64,000 bases of DNA from Selaginella tamariscina. Its lineage: Eukaryota > Streptophyta > Lycopodiopsida > Selaginellales > Selaginellaceae. Of this stretch, positions 34,157 to 47,000 are shown in pieces. The position numbers and the translations under genes are program-made. The notes beneath the pieces are model-generated. The model had not been told where the DNA came from, did not search any database, and saw only the letters and a list, made by a program, of their open reading frames with translations. Each line of letters opens with the position of its first letter. Position 1 is the stretch's first letter. The DNA is taken from NCBI GenBank assembly GCA_003024785.1, contig PUQB01000023.1, forward strand, positions 375,274-439,273. Direction: 5' to 3'.

Positions 34157-35345
34157 AAGTACCAACTCACTTTTGCTTAATAATGAATTTTTATAAGAAA
34201 GGACTTTTAGTTCATTTTGTGTATGTACATATAACGTGTATGGTTTACTAGCTTTTTCATATATAATTGAAAAATTCAAGATACTTTAGTAATTTAAAAC
34301 CTTACTTATATATTATATATATATATATATATATGAGTCTTCTTACCATAAATAAATCTATTACACATTAAATGTTCTTAGAATACCTTAAAATAAATTT
34401 TGATATCAATTTCACTATATTTTAGTAGTTCACAATATGTATTGCCTCATGTGACAAATTGGGGATTAAGAAGCCTTTTCAATGTGCATTGGTGAGGCAT
34501 AGGTGCATTGCGTGTGTGTGTGCTTGTGTGTATAGTACTTAGTGCTAGTTTGCACCCACCTTTAACATAATAACATATTTTAAAATTTTTTTATGTAAAT
34601 TTGTTTCACACTCATCTAAAGTGTGTCACTTTAAGTATTTTTACATATGCATTAACCTTTTTCTTAATATAAATTTTGATATTATGGGTGTTCAATTCGC
34701 ACTAATACTTATGTATTTAAGATAAATATAATACATTCCCATGTGTACATAAAATTAAAATTTTCAATATTTATATTTATATGTAACACTGTGAATTTAT
34801 TAAATGGAAATTAATATTTATAAAATTATATGTAACGACATAATAAGAGTAAATATAAGTATTCCATTAATAAATATATTAATCTATATTATATTATGTG
34901 TTTATATTAAATATATAAATTTGTATTATAATATTAATTAATGCTTAATACATAGATCCTATAAAATTTTATGGAATATATTTATAAATATTAAAATTTT
35001 AATATATATATATATAATTATTAATTAATAAAAATAATATAGTGTATAGCTATACTTTAAATGTTAAGTGTAACTGAAGTAACTTCATCAAGTTAATATA
35101 TAACTGTTTTCCATGTAATTTTGGTGTGAATGCAACATACATAACATAAATTAAAGTTATTTATAAGCACATATACAAACGTAAAAACCCATAAAAATTA
35201 CCCTTTAACTCTTGTGCAAAACGGCCATTATACAGTATATGACAATAAGAAACAATTTCAATACTTAATAATATACATGTGTATTTATACTTAGCTTTTT
35301 CTTCCAATTTATTACACAAAACATGAATGAGATTACACTTATGTG
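34157..35345. repeat. AT-rich spacer, duplicated (copy 2)
   Basis: Second copy of 29855-31025, with small indels and a longer TATA run at 34308-34334. No gene. Confidence 0.75.
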
Positions 35346-36554
35346 TCACAATAGGTGTGTGATATGTTTCACACCTTCTCCACTTCCTTGGCGCGGACTC
35401 AGGACCTTCGTTGGTACCAGTTTCCATGGATGAAACATGGTGATGGTATCCACTTCATCATACTCATCTTCACATGCATGTGCACGCATATAGGTGAGTA
35501 ATGTGGTTACCACCACTGGCTGATCCAAATTATGTAGTAAATCACTAATGCTTGGTCCCTCATCAAGTGTGTATTCCCAGTCACTTGCATGCCCTTGAAA
35601 ATAATATTGAGAAGCCCACATTAAGCCTTTTAAATACTCCATCCCAACATTACTTGAATGGGGCTTAGGGTTTCATCTAGAAACTTCTTTTGTAGAACTT
35701 TCAAGTATTTTTGAAGTCGTTCAAGCTTTAATACACCATATTCAATAAGACACCTCCCATATCTGGACGAACAAGAGCATATACCGTCCTTAAGTCGTGG
35801 ATTGTCACAAAGGAGCCCAACGGAGGTAGATAGTCATTTCCCAACAAAAATGATAAGAACACGAAATCTGCACATTTCCCTTGCTTATGGTTACTGAAGC
35901 ATTCTCTATCTGGAGATCTCTTATCAACCCCTGGCTAAGCATATTGATTCTAATAAACTTGTTTGACTCTTGCTTGTGAGCCCCATCTGGTCTTAATATA
36001 TAAATCTTATCCGAAAACCGATGCGCCAGAGATATCACTAGATCTGCATCCCGCCCATAGAAGCAATGAAGTGACCTTGTGTCGGATCCCTTTAGACTTG
36101 TATAATAGTTGAAATATTGCAGTATCTTATGTTCTCCTTCTCCTGGTATTCTTGAGCCGGAGATAACAACTTTCAACATGCTCCAATGGTTGTTTGTCCT
36201 CATTTTTTTTTCTACAAATTCCTTGAACTCCACCTCAAACTCTACCTTGAACAATTTCATGTCGAAGTTTAGCGGTTGTATGTTAACTCCTCTCTTTTGG
36301 CAAGGGCTTTTGCCATCCAGTGCTATGAACAATAGTCGAGATGGCGCAACTGTAGATATGAGCTCCTCTAGGGCTGCAAGAACCATCTGAGAGACTCTTC
36401 TGTGCGTTGAAGGAGGGTTAGCTTCTACAATGTCATGGATAAAATTACTGCCATCTATGTATAGTGCATAAAATGAGGATTTCAAATACTTTGCATGAAT
36501 CACTGCCTTGCTATGTCTTGAAATTACCCATCGGAAGAATCCTGGGACGCCCAT
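35346..36554 (-). pseudogene. XRN-like 5'-3' exoribonuclease, copy 2 (intronless, truncated)
   Basis: The minus-strand frame from ATG at 36554 runs 249 codons without a break: MGVPGFFRWVISRHSK, LYIDGSNFIHDI, VISGSRIPGEGEHKI, YGRDADLV, RINMLSQGLIRDLQ. A one-base deletion near 35868 then shifts the frame just before the segment that copy 1 reads as DFVFLSFLLGNDYLP. A three-base deletion removes two residues after DADLV and adds one. A second frame change lies near 35640, and the end reads EYLKGLMWASQYYFQGHASD. The two copies are about 97-98% alike and broken at different places. Either both are pseudogenes or the indels are sequence errors in a real short XRN gene. Confidence 0.88.
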
Positions 36555-36960
36555 GTTATTATAAGAAGAATGTATGAGAAACTCTATGAAATGCGCAATA
36601 TCCCTTCTCTTTGTAACATGCGCAAAACCCTATATATAAGTTATGGGAGGAACGTATGTAAAACCTATATATAAGTACGTATGTAAAACCCTAAAGTGAC
36701 ACGCGCAATATCCCTTCTCTCTATGACCATATTTTAAATTTTATTAAATAATTAGTTAATAGATTGGATTTTCAATTATATACAATTGTATAATTGCATA
36801 AAAGAATTGATTATATTATTCTATTTTTAAGATTTTTAGAAAAATGAGGAAAAGACTAGTAAAAATATTTTAAATGTAATTTTATATTTATAATTATTTT
36901 ATAATTTTTATATTTAAAATTTAAGACAAGGTACCATATTTTAAGTATTGTTGTTAATTA

Positions 36961-37395
36961 ACTTTTTAATGTATTAGAATTTTCAATTATACTCAAGTTA
37001 TGTAAATGGAATTGACGTAATACAATACTTCATTCATTTAAATTATAATTAACTAATAATCTTTATTAATTAATACAAACTAGTTTAGACTACAGGTTAA
37101 TATTTTTTAAAGGTTTAAAAATAAGTATTTACATATTCTTAGTTTATTTAGGATATTATTAATATTAGATCTAATCATCTAACCTAAATATATATTTAAA
37201 ATGGAATATATAAATAAATAAATAAAATAATGAAATAAATAAATAAAAGTAAATATGGAGTAAGAAACAAGAATAGAAGCCATGTGCACATTTAAATATT
37301 ATAGTAAATATTATAGTATTGTATCGTTATATTACAAATTCTATATTAAAAAGCACATTGCTGACTTTAAAATTAAAATTTAAAATTTAGTTAGA
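36961..37395. other. AT-rich DNA at a duplication junction
   Basis: Homology with the first XRN block stops at about 36960, and homology with PUX8 intron 2 starts at about 37400. The stretch between matches neither and contains an AAATAAAT-rich tract. No gene is visible. Confidence 0.6.
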
Positions 37396-37399
37396 TGTA

Positions 37400-38870
37400 T
37401 ATATATCACCGACAGTGAGGATTATTTAGTTCATATTAGAATCCTATGATTAATATTTACTTGGGCATGCATTGATGGTTCGTATTGAATCACTCATTTA
37501 TAGAAGAGACGCCCTTTATTTGGTATCTTAATACTTTTGTTCGAGTTATGTAATGACACGCACACATACACACTTATAACATACAGTCAACATGATTGTA
37601 ATACGCATATACATGTATGTACGTTTGTGTGTAGGTGTGCATTTACGAGTATGGTGAATGTAGGCCTCCATTACAGCGTGAAGAACCGGAGAGACTCGAT
37701 TATATGGAGGAGGATGAGCCTGCACCTGCACCTGCACCCATTCTTCAGGATAGTAGAAGCTTGTGGGGCGGTTTGGCAAGGCCAATGCTCGATCCTCTTC
37801 GGAGCATACTCGGAGGCGAACGGAATATGCCTTCTGCACGTCGTGACGATCCTTTCGTTAGCCATCCAAGAGACGTGAGAACTGTGCCCATCGACTGGCA
37901 GGACACTCCCAGGTAAACATATGGTGTATGTGTGCTTTGTATACGGTTGTACATATGGTGTATATACGTATACTTATGTGAATTGTTTTAGTGAGCCGGT
38001 GGCACCTCCGAACTTTACCATTCAAGACGTGACGGGGCACGCGAACATTCTGGGGGTCATACAGGTGGAATTGTTAGCCTGGATGATGATGATTTACCAA
38101 CTTTTGGTTATCACCGCACTAGCCCTGAACACGTGCCGCCTTTTGCTCAATCCCCGGAAGTGCCATCTGTTCCCACTGTTGATTTTGAAGTCGAAGAGGA
38201 GATGATCCAGGCCGCTATTGAAGCTTCCAAACGAGATGCTGAACAGAGAAACGTAAGAGTTGTGTGTGCGCACGTACGTACGTGTCTATATGCTTGTTTA
38301 CTCGTCCTCAAGTATATTTATTAGATATGTATGTCTGTGTGTATCATACGTCACCATATGTATATATATTGAAGATTATCTGAGTGCATACATCATCTGT
38401 TGATGTTTTAGTCTTTGCAGGATACTACGGTTGCTAGTGGTCCAATTTCTGAAGACGAGGAAATTGCACGTGCTGTTTCTTTATCACTGAAGGTATCTGT
38501 GTATATATGCTTACGTCTTTGGTACACACACATATATATACCCTCGTATGTGATATATATACCCTCGTATTTGACACATATATAATACCCTCGTATGTGT
38601 TTTCGTGTCTTTTTGTCTGTGTATATAGCTAACGTCTTTAGAACAGACACATATATAATACCCTCGTATGTTTGCACTAACGCTCGGTTCTTCGATTCGC
38701 ACAGACTGCAGAAGATGAGAAGCGATGGCGTGATTCGGCCTACGATGATACTGACGTTCCCCTTGTGGACGAGACGAGAAGGTACCCGACTTCAGATATG
38801 TTGTATGTTGTGTACCTATATGTATATGTATTGGTGTATATTGTATATCTACAGATGTATTTGCAAATTA
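37400..38870 (+). pseudogene. PUX8-like duplicate, exons 3-6
   Basis: Homologous to 52165-53610. Exons with intact splice borders lie at 37664-37912 ([34 protein letters not shown]), 37992-38252 (two frames; [20 protein letters not shown] is a ubiquitin-interacting motif), 38421-38492 ([14 protein letters not shown], a second such motif) and from 38705 ([20 protein letters not shown]). In exon 3 this copy reads through, whereas the full gene is shifted. In exon 4 it has lost one C near 38050. Exons 1-2 and 7-12 are absent. It may be transcribed but cannot make a UBX protein. Confidence 0.85.
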
Positions 38871-38939
38871 TGATCTATTAATGTAACTTCAACGAAGATT
38901 ATGATCTATTAATGTAACTTTAACTATGTACATGTTTTG

Positions 38940-41900
38940 TAAACAAGGCACCAACAAGGACGAGTAGAAAGCGTGTTCCTGTCGTGTTTTGACACGGCCA
39001 AAATCTATGTGAAAGCAGGTACTGTATATATTACATGTGTATACACATATAATATTGTATATATGTATTCGCATAGAGAAGTTTATTCCTCACGACCTCT
39101 TCCACTTCCACCAGATGGACCACATTACATATACAAGTGTGTGCACGTTTGCGTGTGTGTGTGTGTGTGTGTGTTGTGGAGGGGAAGGGAGGGGGGGAGA
39201 GTCGTGTGTAATACTTATATATTAAGACATATGAATGTATATTTATTTAGGTGGAAATTTATATTGAGGCGATGGTTCTCTCACATTTTTGAAAGAAAGT
39301 TCATTTCAGAGCGGGACGAGGAGGGCATGGTTCAGGGAAGTGCCAAGAATGGTGCGTACGGAGAGGTTGGGAACTCATTTTACAGAAGCAAAAGGCAGCA
39401 GGTAATAAAATTAGGGTATGTATTTTTTGTTTTAATATAGTAAGTTTTATATAATCTAGTAAATACAGTTTAAGTTAAAGTTTACGAAGCTGGCATAGAC
39501 CCCCTCTTATATATGTAGCTTTGTAGCGACCAATAACTATATACTGTTTTTTTTATATATATATATATATATATATAGTCCAGATGATCTATTATTGTAA
39601 TAATTAGATACGTATACAGTAAAATCATTCACGTATCAATAAAATCATATAATTTTTAACGATGGACTGCTAGTATATATATTAAAGAGTCGTGAGTTTC
39701 AAACTATCCGAGCTAATAATCTGTTATATGCTAAGAACAAACGTTTTAATGTCGGGATAACTATGTAGTAACTTGTTAACTATATACCAACAAAAAGTAT
39801 AAAAAAGTATAAACTAATATATATTTGTAGGAATTTGTTAATGGAATTGACAAACAAAAGTTATTGCTACGAGGAGGACGTGAAACGCTTCTTTCAAATC
39901 GGCAAAGCATAGAACTCCACAGATATCTGAAAAGGGTGAACGAGGAGCCGAAATGTATCCTTCCTTGTTCACGGTTTGTGTGTGCATTTGTGGCAGGGAA
40001 GAGTACATTATTAAGTGCAATATCAGCTGCGGCCGCAGGTTGCTGCATATCCATTTACTACGCTTTTACCAAAAACTTGGGTTGTTTCACTTGATTATGA
40101 CGACCATGGTTAGTGCGTGTTCGTGTGCAGTATACAGAAGTTAAATAACTAGTCCACAATTAACATAAGGAAATCTATCTCTCTCTGTATGTGCGCCTGC
40201 GTGTTTGCATGTCACGTCCGCACACATACTGAAATCATTTTGTTCAATTGATTTTGATATAACCTTGTTATAATGAAATATAGCTTTATAGGGTCATATT
40301 TACACAAACACACACGTTTTATATATATTTATATATGAAGTGTATTGGGATCGTAGCTGACTTATCAGGTCTGCTGGAAGGTGCACATTCTGGGTATGGT
40401 CTTGGGCATGAGTTTCTTCGTCACACTTCTGGTAATTAAATAATTAATTCATTCATTAGAAAATCTTGCATTACATTGTGTGTGCGTGTGTGGATGTGCA
40501 TGTGCATGTATGTGGCACAGTACATTTATGCATACATGAGGTAAGAACTATGTATATATTCATACACATATGCTATACAGTACTTCATATGTGTAAAGTT
40601 AACTTTGTGGATGCATGGACATAAACAATGCATTATATATATAAATTATTCATACAACACAACACACACCTCTGTGTGTGTGTGTGTGTGTGAATAATGT
40701 TTTTTGCACAGATACACGTTATAGATGGTACAAGTCAGCAACCAGAATACGAGTATGTAGCAATACGTACAGAGCTAGAGCTATTTAATCCATTATTAGC
40801 TTCGAAGGCATCGTAGCTTTTAACAAGATGGATATTCCAGAAGCATCTGAAAGATGGGAATCACGTGGTGTGAAGACTCTTCCTATTAGTGCTGCAACAC
40901 TACAAGGCACGAAGGAGCTCGTTCATGTTGCTTATAAGCTTCTTCAGTCTAATAAAACAACGTATACAGGTATGAATATGTGTATGTATTGTATTCTCTA
41001 CATGTATGTAGGTATATTTGTATAGATACACATATGTTTTTAAATACATATGTGTATCGTATGCATGTATGTATATACTACATGTGTATCTGTGTCATCT
41101 GTGTAGGTATGGTGGATTAATGTATGTTTAAGCTATTTCAGTCCGTTGGAATGTGTATATGTATCTATACATGTGTGTGTACGTGTCTATATATATGATA
41201 TGTAATGTTATAGATAGTTGTATATGATGGATCGTGTGTATAAGCTACGTGTTTATGCTATACAATTTATCTCTCCCCCCCCCCACACACACACGCACAC
41301 ACGTATGTGTATATTTTGCAGCAGCAGAAGAAGCAGTGAAGATTGACATGGCGGAGTTACTTGAAAGATAACGGAGTGCTCCTATTGGGGAGTTTCGAAC
41401 CTGAAGGCGATTACTTTTTGTATATATGGTGCTGGTTTAGAGCGTTTTACACAAATGAGTAAGTTTTATTTAATCTTTTAGTTCTTTAACTTTAATACAT
41501 CATAAATCTAGTATCGTTTACATGCACACTAGTTACTTAATTTTGAGTTGTTAAATGCTTTAAAAATTAATATTTTAAATAATGTCATCCATTACATAGT
41601 TCACTAGCATTATGTAGATTTTGTTACCTTATAAAACATATATACTCTTATTAAACGTGGTAGATTATCTTTTAACACAATGAAGAGTACATTTATTTTT
41701 AATTATCTTCTAATATATCATTCATTACATAGTTTACTCTTATCTAAAATATTTTACATGAAGTACATATAATATTTATTATCATATTTCACATGATATA
41801 CCAGTATAAAGTTTAGTTATGCTTAATATTAGCATAAAGGTTAAATTTAAACACTATATGATTGATATAGTTTAACGTTAATTGTTTATTTACTTTACAT

Positions 41901-42320
41901 TTATTTATTAAACCTTCACACATGTATATGGATGTTTCTTCTATTAAATAAAATCGTTTCTAGTATTAACAATTTATTCTCTATATATGTCTTATGTAGT
42001 TATAATGCTGTATATTTAATATTAATGTGGTGTTATGTATTACTTTTCATTTTATATTGAATATTCTTTTAGTTATATAGTTAAACCTCATTAGCTATAC
42101 AATTGAGTACTGTTAATAGTACTGATTCTTATTTTACCTTATATATATATAATAATATATATAAAACATATTATGAGCTATAATATGAACTACTATAAAT
42201 TTCATATTATATATATCTTAACTAATGACAGGTATTTTGAGTCTTTGCAGAGATTTCAACATGTTTTGAAACAGTGGAGTGAATGCTCACTAAGGGGATA
42301 AGATCGTCATTGGTGATGTG
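38940..42320 (+). pseudogene. Obg-family GTPase gene, rearranged
   Basis: Exon-sized blocks match Obg GTPases in order. About 38973-39018: CFDTAKIYVKAG, the Obg-fold start. 39251-39401: GNLYIEA, then the Gly-rich end AKNGAYGE. 39831-40108: KQKLLLRGGRETL and the P-loop region AGKSTLLSAISAA. About 40339-40431: [21 protein letters not shown]3 and the following helix. 40712-40969: IHVIDGTSQQPEYEY, VAFNKMDIPEA (NKxD) and LPISAATLQGTKELV (G5). 41322-41458 and 42251-42319: OCT-domain pieces (YGAGLERF-like; RFQHVLKQ; GDKIVIGDV). Plant Obg proteins act in chloroplast or mitochondrial ribosome assembly. Several indels, a weak P-loop and one reversed exon suggest the copy is damaged. Confidence 0.82.
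39090..39128 (-). pseudogene. Obg N-terminal exon piece in reverse orientation
   Basis: The reverse complement of this stretch reads GGTCCATCTGGTGGAAGTGG and encodes GPSGGSGRGRE, the Gly-rich loop that should sit between the exons at 39018 and 39251. All other exons are on the plus strand. The same motif is present on the plus strand at 43185-43222. Confidence 0.65.
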
Positions 42321-42398
42321 TGTGCTACTTTCTCTCTCTCTCTCTCTCTCTCACGCACACACACAATTTGCATAAATGCTGAGTACTTAAAACTCCTG

Positions 42399-42430
<32 letters not shown>

Positions 42431-42711
42431 TATATATATAAATATAGAGTACATGTAACTAAAGTAACAATCATGAGTTACTTCTCTTAGTTTGCATGTC
42501 GTAGTTGTATACTAAGTTATTTTCTGTATACACATAGAGAGAGGATATGTGTATATAGAGAAGACATGTATACTGCATGTATATTCAGTATTATGAATAA
42601 TATACATTTGTTACTCTCTTTTTTTTATGAAGTATTCTGAACTATCTGAAATATATTTAAATATAATTAATTTTAATATTAAGAGTGATTAACATGAACG
42701 TTAGAATAATG

Positions 42712-42744
<33 letters not shown>

Positions 42745-43139
42745 TATGTACATGAATACACATTCTTTTATATTTCATACTTTACTGGTCCGATCATCCT
42801 GCTAATTAACTTTTTATAGGTTTATGTTTCAAACAGTACAAGGCCGAAAGTATCCAATAAACAGGTGTACAATGGGTAAATTTACATTAATATCTTCTAG
42901 TGATTTTTTTGAATTAATTAACTATCAAATAAATTATATAAAGTATTCTTTTTAATATAATTATATTTGGAGATGAATAAAGGATATATATATAGAGAGA
43001 GTTAATCTTAATAAAAGCATATACACATTATGTCCCTCCACAACTTAAGCATATTATAACAATTTTTATTACTAAATATCTGTTCTAATCGACATACACA
43101 GACATACCGCAGAGACACAACAACACTTATATGGACATG

Positions 43140-43236
43140 TGTATTATACATAACTATAGAGACATCGGAGAAAATGGAGAAATTCCTTATGGTGGTCCAT
43201 CTGGTGGAAGTGGAGGGAGAGGTAATTACATATCCA

Positions 43237-43268
<32 letters not shown>

Positions 43269-43480
43269 GTGAGAGAGAGAGAGTCTAATTGTGTATAGGA
43301 ATAAATGTAATACTAATGTATATTTGTTTAGCTGGAAATTTATATATTGAGGCCGATGGTCCTCTCAAATTCTCTATTACATTTTTGAAAGAAGGTCCAT
43401 TTCAGAGGACATGGTTTGGGGAAGTGCCTATGGAGAAGACTGTGTTATCAAGGTCCCCCCACCGGAAGAAAGCAGGTAAT
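43140..43480 (+). pseudogene. second, decayed copy of Obg N-terminal exons
   Basis: The plus strand encodes GENGEIPYGGPSGGSGGRG ending at a GTAATT donor (43222). After an intron of about 110 bases with TG/AG runs comes the exon at 43332-43474 (AGNLYIEADGPLKF, then EDCVIKVPP in another frame), ending at GTAATA. This is the Obg-fold region, matching 39251-39401. It lies downstream of the first copy's OCT domain, so it is either a second truncated gene or a displaced part of the first one. Confidence 0.75.
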
Positions 43481-43822
43481 AAAATACTAATATAAAAGTA
43501 TTATTAAGTACTAGTCACTTAGACAGACAGTTCGTTCTGTAGCTATACTAACCTTTAACCATTTTTTTATATAGTCCCATGATTTATTACCATATAATAA
43601 ACATGCACATATCAATAAAATTATATAGTTCTTAACGATAAACTATATTGGTGAGTCGTGACAATGTAAGTTTCAAACTGTCTGAGTAGTAACCATGTTC
43701 ATTATGGTCTTATTTACTATATATAACTTGTTCCAATTTTAAATCAATATGGACACGCTACACATAGACATATACAGAATAATTTTATTTAATTAATTTT
43801 TTTGTTTTTCCTTCTTTTGCAG

Positions 43823-43935
43823 ATTGAAGGTGGGTTTGTACTCTGTGCAGGGCAGTTTCTTGAGTATCAAAACCCAAGAATATTTGACTGGAGAGAGTAT
43901 ATGCCATTCCTGTTACTCGGTCCTGTAGCATAGAA
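43823..43935 (+). other. possible exon, unidentified
   Basis: After a pyrimidine-rich TTTTTGTTTTTCCTTCTTTTGCAG acceptor, the frame reads IEGGFVLCAGQFLEYQNPRI and continues to a TAG near 43932. It could be the next exon of the second Obg-like copy, but I see no clear match. Confidence 0.3.
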
Positions 43936-44062
43936 TACACATTCTTTTATAGTTCACACTTTCTTGTATAAGCTGTGTATACTTGGAACAATTTATGTTT
44001 TTAGTACAAGGCTGACAAACAAGAGATGGCTGAATTGAAGATGATGTAAGACCCACCAAACG

Positions 44063-47000
44063 TTAGACCATATTCATTACGCGGTCCACATCATCCTGTG
44101 TAGTGGGCCGTTTAGCAAATACTCGTCCCAGAGTAGCCTTGATGCTGGAGTACAGGTGCAAGCTTAGCAGCAAAGATATAAAGCTCTTGAGGAACCAGCA
44201 AAGCACAACGAGGCACACAAATCCACCTATGCAAGACGTGACAATGAGGCCTCTCTGGTACTTCATCTTCTGCGGAAGCAGTGTAAACCCGGCAGCACCA
44301 AATGCCAATACGAAACACAACAGAAAACGTCAGACACGAGGAAGCCCAAACGAGTGTTACGTGGATGCTCCTCACCACCTCTCCAATGTAGATGCCACGT
44401 CTGGGGTGAACACCTTTGGCACTCATCAGTACCGAAGCCATGGCAAAGTAGAAAGAGAGGCTGTTGAAGATCCAGAACATCTTCATCCATGCCCTGTGTA
44501 TTGCAATAAGGCTTAGACTCATCCGGGTAGCCCAGTGGTGGTTGTATAAATCCAGCAAAGCTGAGTCCTGCAATTAGAGCTGCTCCAACCAAGATTGCAT
44601 TCACAGCGTCGATGGACACTTGCCGTTCCCTGTACTCCGCTTCTAACTGAATGCGTAGGTCCTCCCTCGATCTCAGCATAATTCCTTGCAGGCGGTGATC
44701 ACCCGACTCAACAAGGTACTGAAATGCAGACTTGTTATAGCTATCCTTCGTACTTACGTCGCACTGCAACCCACATAGGACTTCCAGGAACTTACTGTCC
44801 CGGGAAATAACTGCCCAGTGCAAAGGAGTTCGTTTCATCTTCCCTCCTGCCTTGTTGATGTCTAAAATTGATAGTAAGGGCTTGATATCCTCATTTGTGT
44901 AGCCTGTCATGAACCTGTAGAGAGCATGCAGGTTAAAGACACTCTTAATTATTTTAACTCACTACTATTAATGGCATACCTCCAGTAGACCTTACAAGCG
45001 AAAGGCAGCTCTTCCAGACATGTTCTTCTCTCGTTTCTGGAAGATATTTCAGAACCCAATCAAATGGCAATATCAATATCATCGTAGCTGCCTCCATGCC
45101 AGCGGTCCACTCTTCTGAAGACTTATTATAACACGTTAGCAGAGCCATCGCTAATTCCTTCTTGTTCTTCTTGAGTGCAACTAGAAAAGCAGACCCAAAG
45201 GTACGTTGGTTGTACTCAAATGGATACTTGTTATAAATATCCTTCAAACTTAAGTCGCACTGCTTCAATTCATATAGGACACCCACGAACTTCTTGTCCC
45301 GGCAAATAGCTGCCCAGTGCAAAGGAGTTCGTTTCATCCGCCCTTCTGCCTTATTGATGTCTAAAGTTGACAGCAACTTAGAGATATCCTCGTTTGTGTA
45401 ATTTTCCATGAATCTGTTGAGAGCATGCAAGTTAATACATCTTCTACTTATGAGTTCGGAAGTTAGACATATGCACATATTATTGTCAATTTTACACAAT
45501 TAAAGTATAAGAAGGACATGTTAATGCATATGCAAAAGATTAATGGCATACCTCCAGTAGACCTTACAAGTAAAGGGCAGTTCCTCACAAACGTAGATAA
45601 ATTTAATTCTCTTCTCTCATTTGATGGAAGACTTACGAAAAGTGATTCAAAGGCCTGAATATCATCATCGTAACTTGCCTCCATGCCGGCGGTCCACTCT
45701 TCAGAAGACTTACTATGCACAGTTAGAGCCATTGCAAACTTCTTCTTGTTACCTGAGTGCAGCTAAAAGCAGACCCCAAGACAAAGTTCCGATCCTCAGC
45801 ATCCTTAAGCGCTGGTGCATCTACCAGCATCTCCACATCTATATTCGCACTGCGGTCGAGAAGCAAACGAATAAGCTCCACCTGTCTTCCTTTGCCAGCT
45901 CTTTTCCAAAGAATGCATCAATATGCAGGAGTGTCTGTCCCTGCTTGTTGACTGTGTTGATGTCAGCACCATGGTCCAGAAGCAAACGAATAAGTTCCAG
46001 CTTCTCTGCCTTTGGCAGCTCTTCTCTACGGACTGCATAAACAGAGGAGTCTCATCCCATTCATCCACTGCATTGATATTCGCACCGTGGTCGAGTAGCA
46101 ACTTGATCACACCTGGGGATCCATCCGTCAGAAGCAATATGCAGGAGTGTCTGTCGCCACCTGTTGACTGCGTTGATGTCAGCACCATGGTCCAGAAGCA
46201 AACCAATAAGTTCCAGCTTCTCTGCCTTTGGCAGCTCTTCTCTACGGACTGCATAAAACAGGGGAGTCTCATCCCATTCATCCACTGCATTGGTATTCGC
46301 ACCATGGTCGAGTAGCAACTTGATCACACCTGGGGATCCATCCGTCAGAACTGCAAAATGCAGGAGTGTCCGTCGCCACCTGTTGACTGCGTTGATGTCA
46401 GCACCATGGTCCAGAAGCAAACGAATAAGGTCCAGCTTCTCTGCCTTTGGTGGCAGCTCTTCTCTACGGACTGCATAAAACAGGGGAGTCTCACCATTTC
46501 GATCCACTGCATTGATATTCGCACCATGGTCGAGTAGCAACTTGATCACACCTGGGGATCCATCCGTCATAACTAAAATGCAGGAGTGTCTGTCCCTGCT
46601 TGTTGACTGCGTTGATGTCAGCACCATGGTCCAGAAGCAAACGAATAAGTTCCAGCTTCTCTGCCTTTGGCAGCTCTTCTCTACGGACTGCTGCATAAAC
46701 AGGGGAGTCTCACCATATGCATCCACTGCATTGATATTTGCACCACGGTCGAGTAGCAACTTGATCACACCTGGGGATCCATCCGTCAGAACTGCAATAT
46801 GCAGGGGTGTCCATCCCCGCTTGTTGACTGCGTTGATGTCAGCACCATGGTCCAGAAGCAAACGAATAAGTTCCAGCTTCTCTGCCTTTGGCAGCTCTTC
46901 TCTACGGACTGCTGCATAAAACAGGGGAGTCTCATCCCATTCATCACTGCATTGATATTCGCACCACGGTCGAGTAGCAACTTAATCACACCTGGGGATC

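Noticed and set aside
31026..36554. Calling the XRN genes viral insertions outright
   Set aside because: Lack of introns and short length are suggestive only; no other viral gene is near, and retrocopying explains the data equally well.
39037..39225. Open frame across the inverted Obg exon
   Set aside because: It reads intron and TG repeat; only the reverse-strand Gly-rich segment looks like protein.
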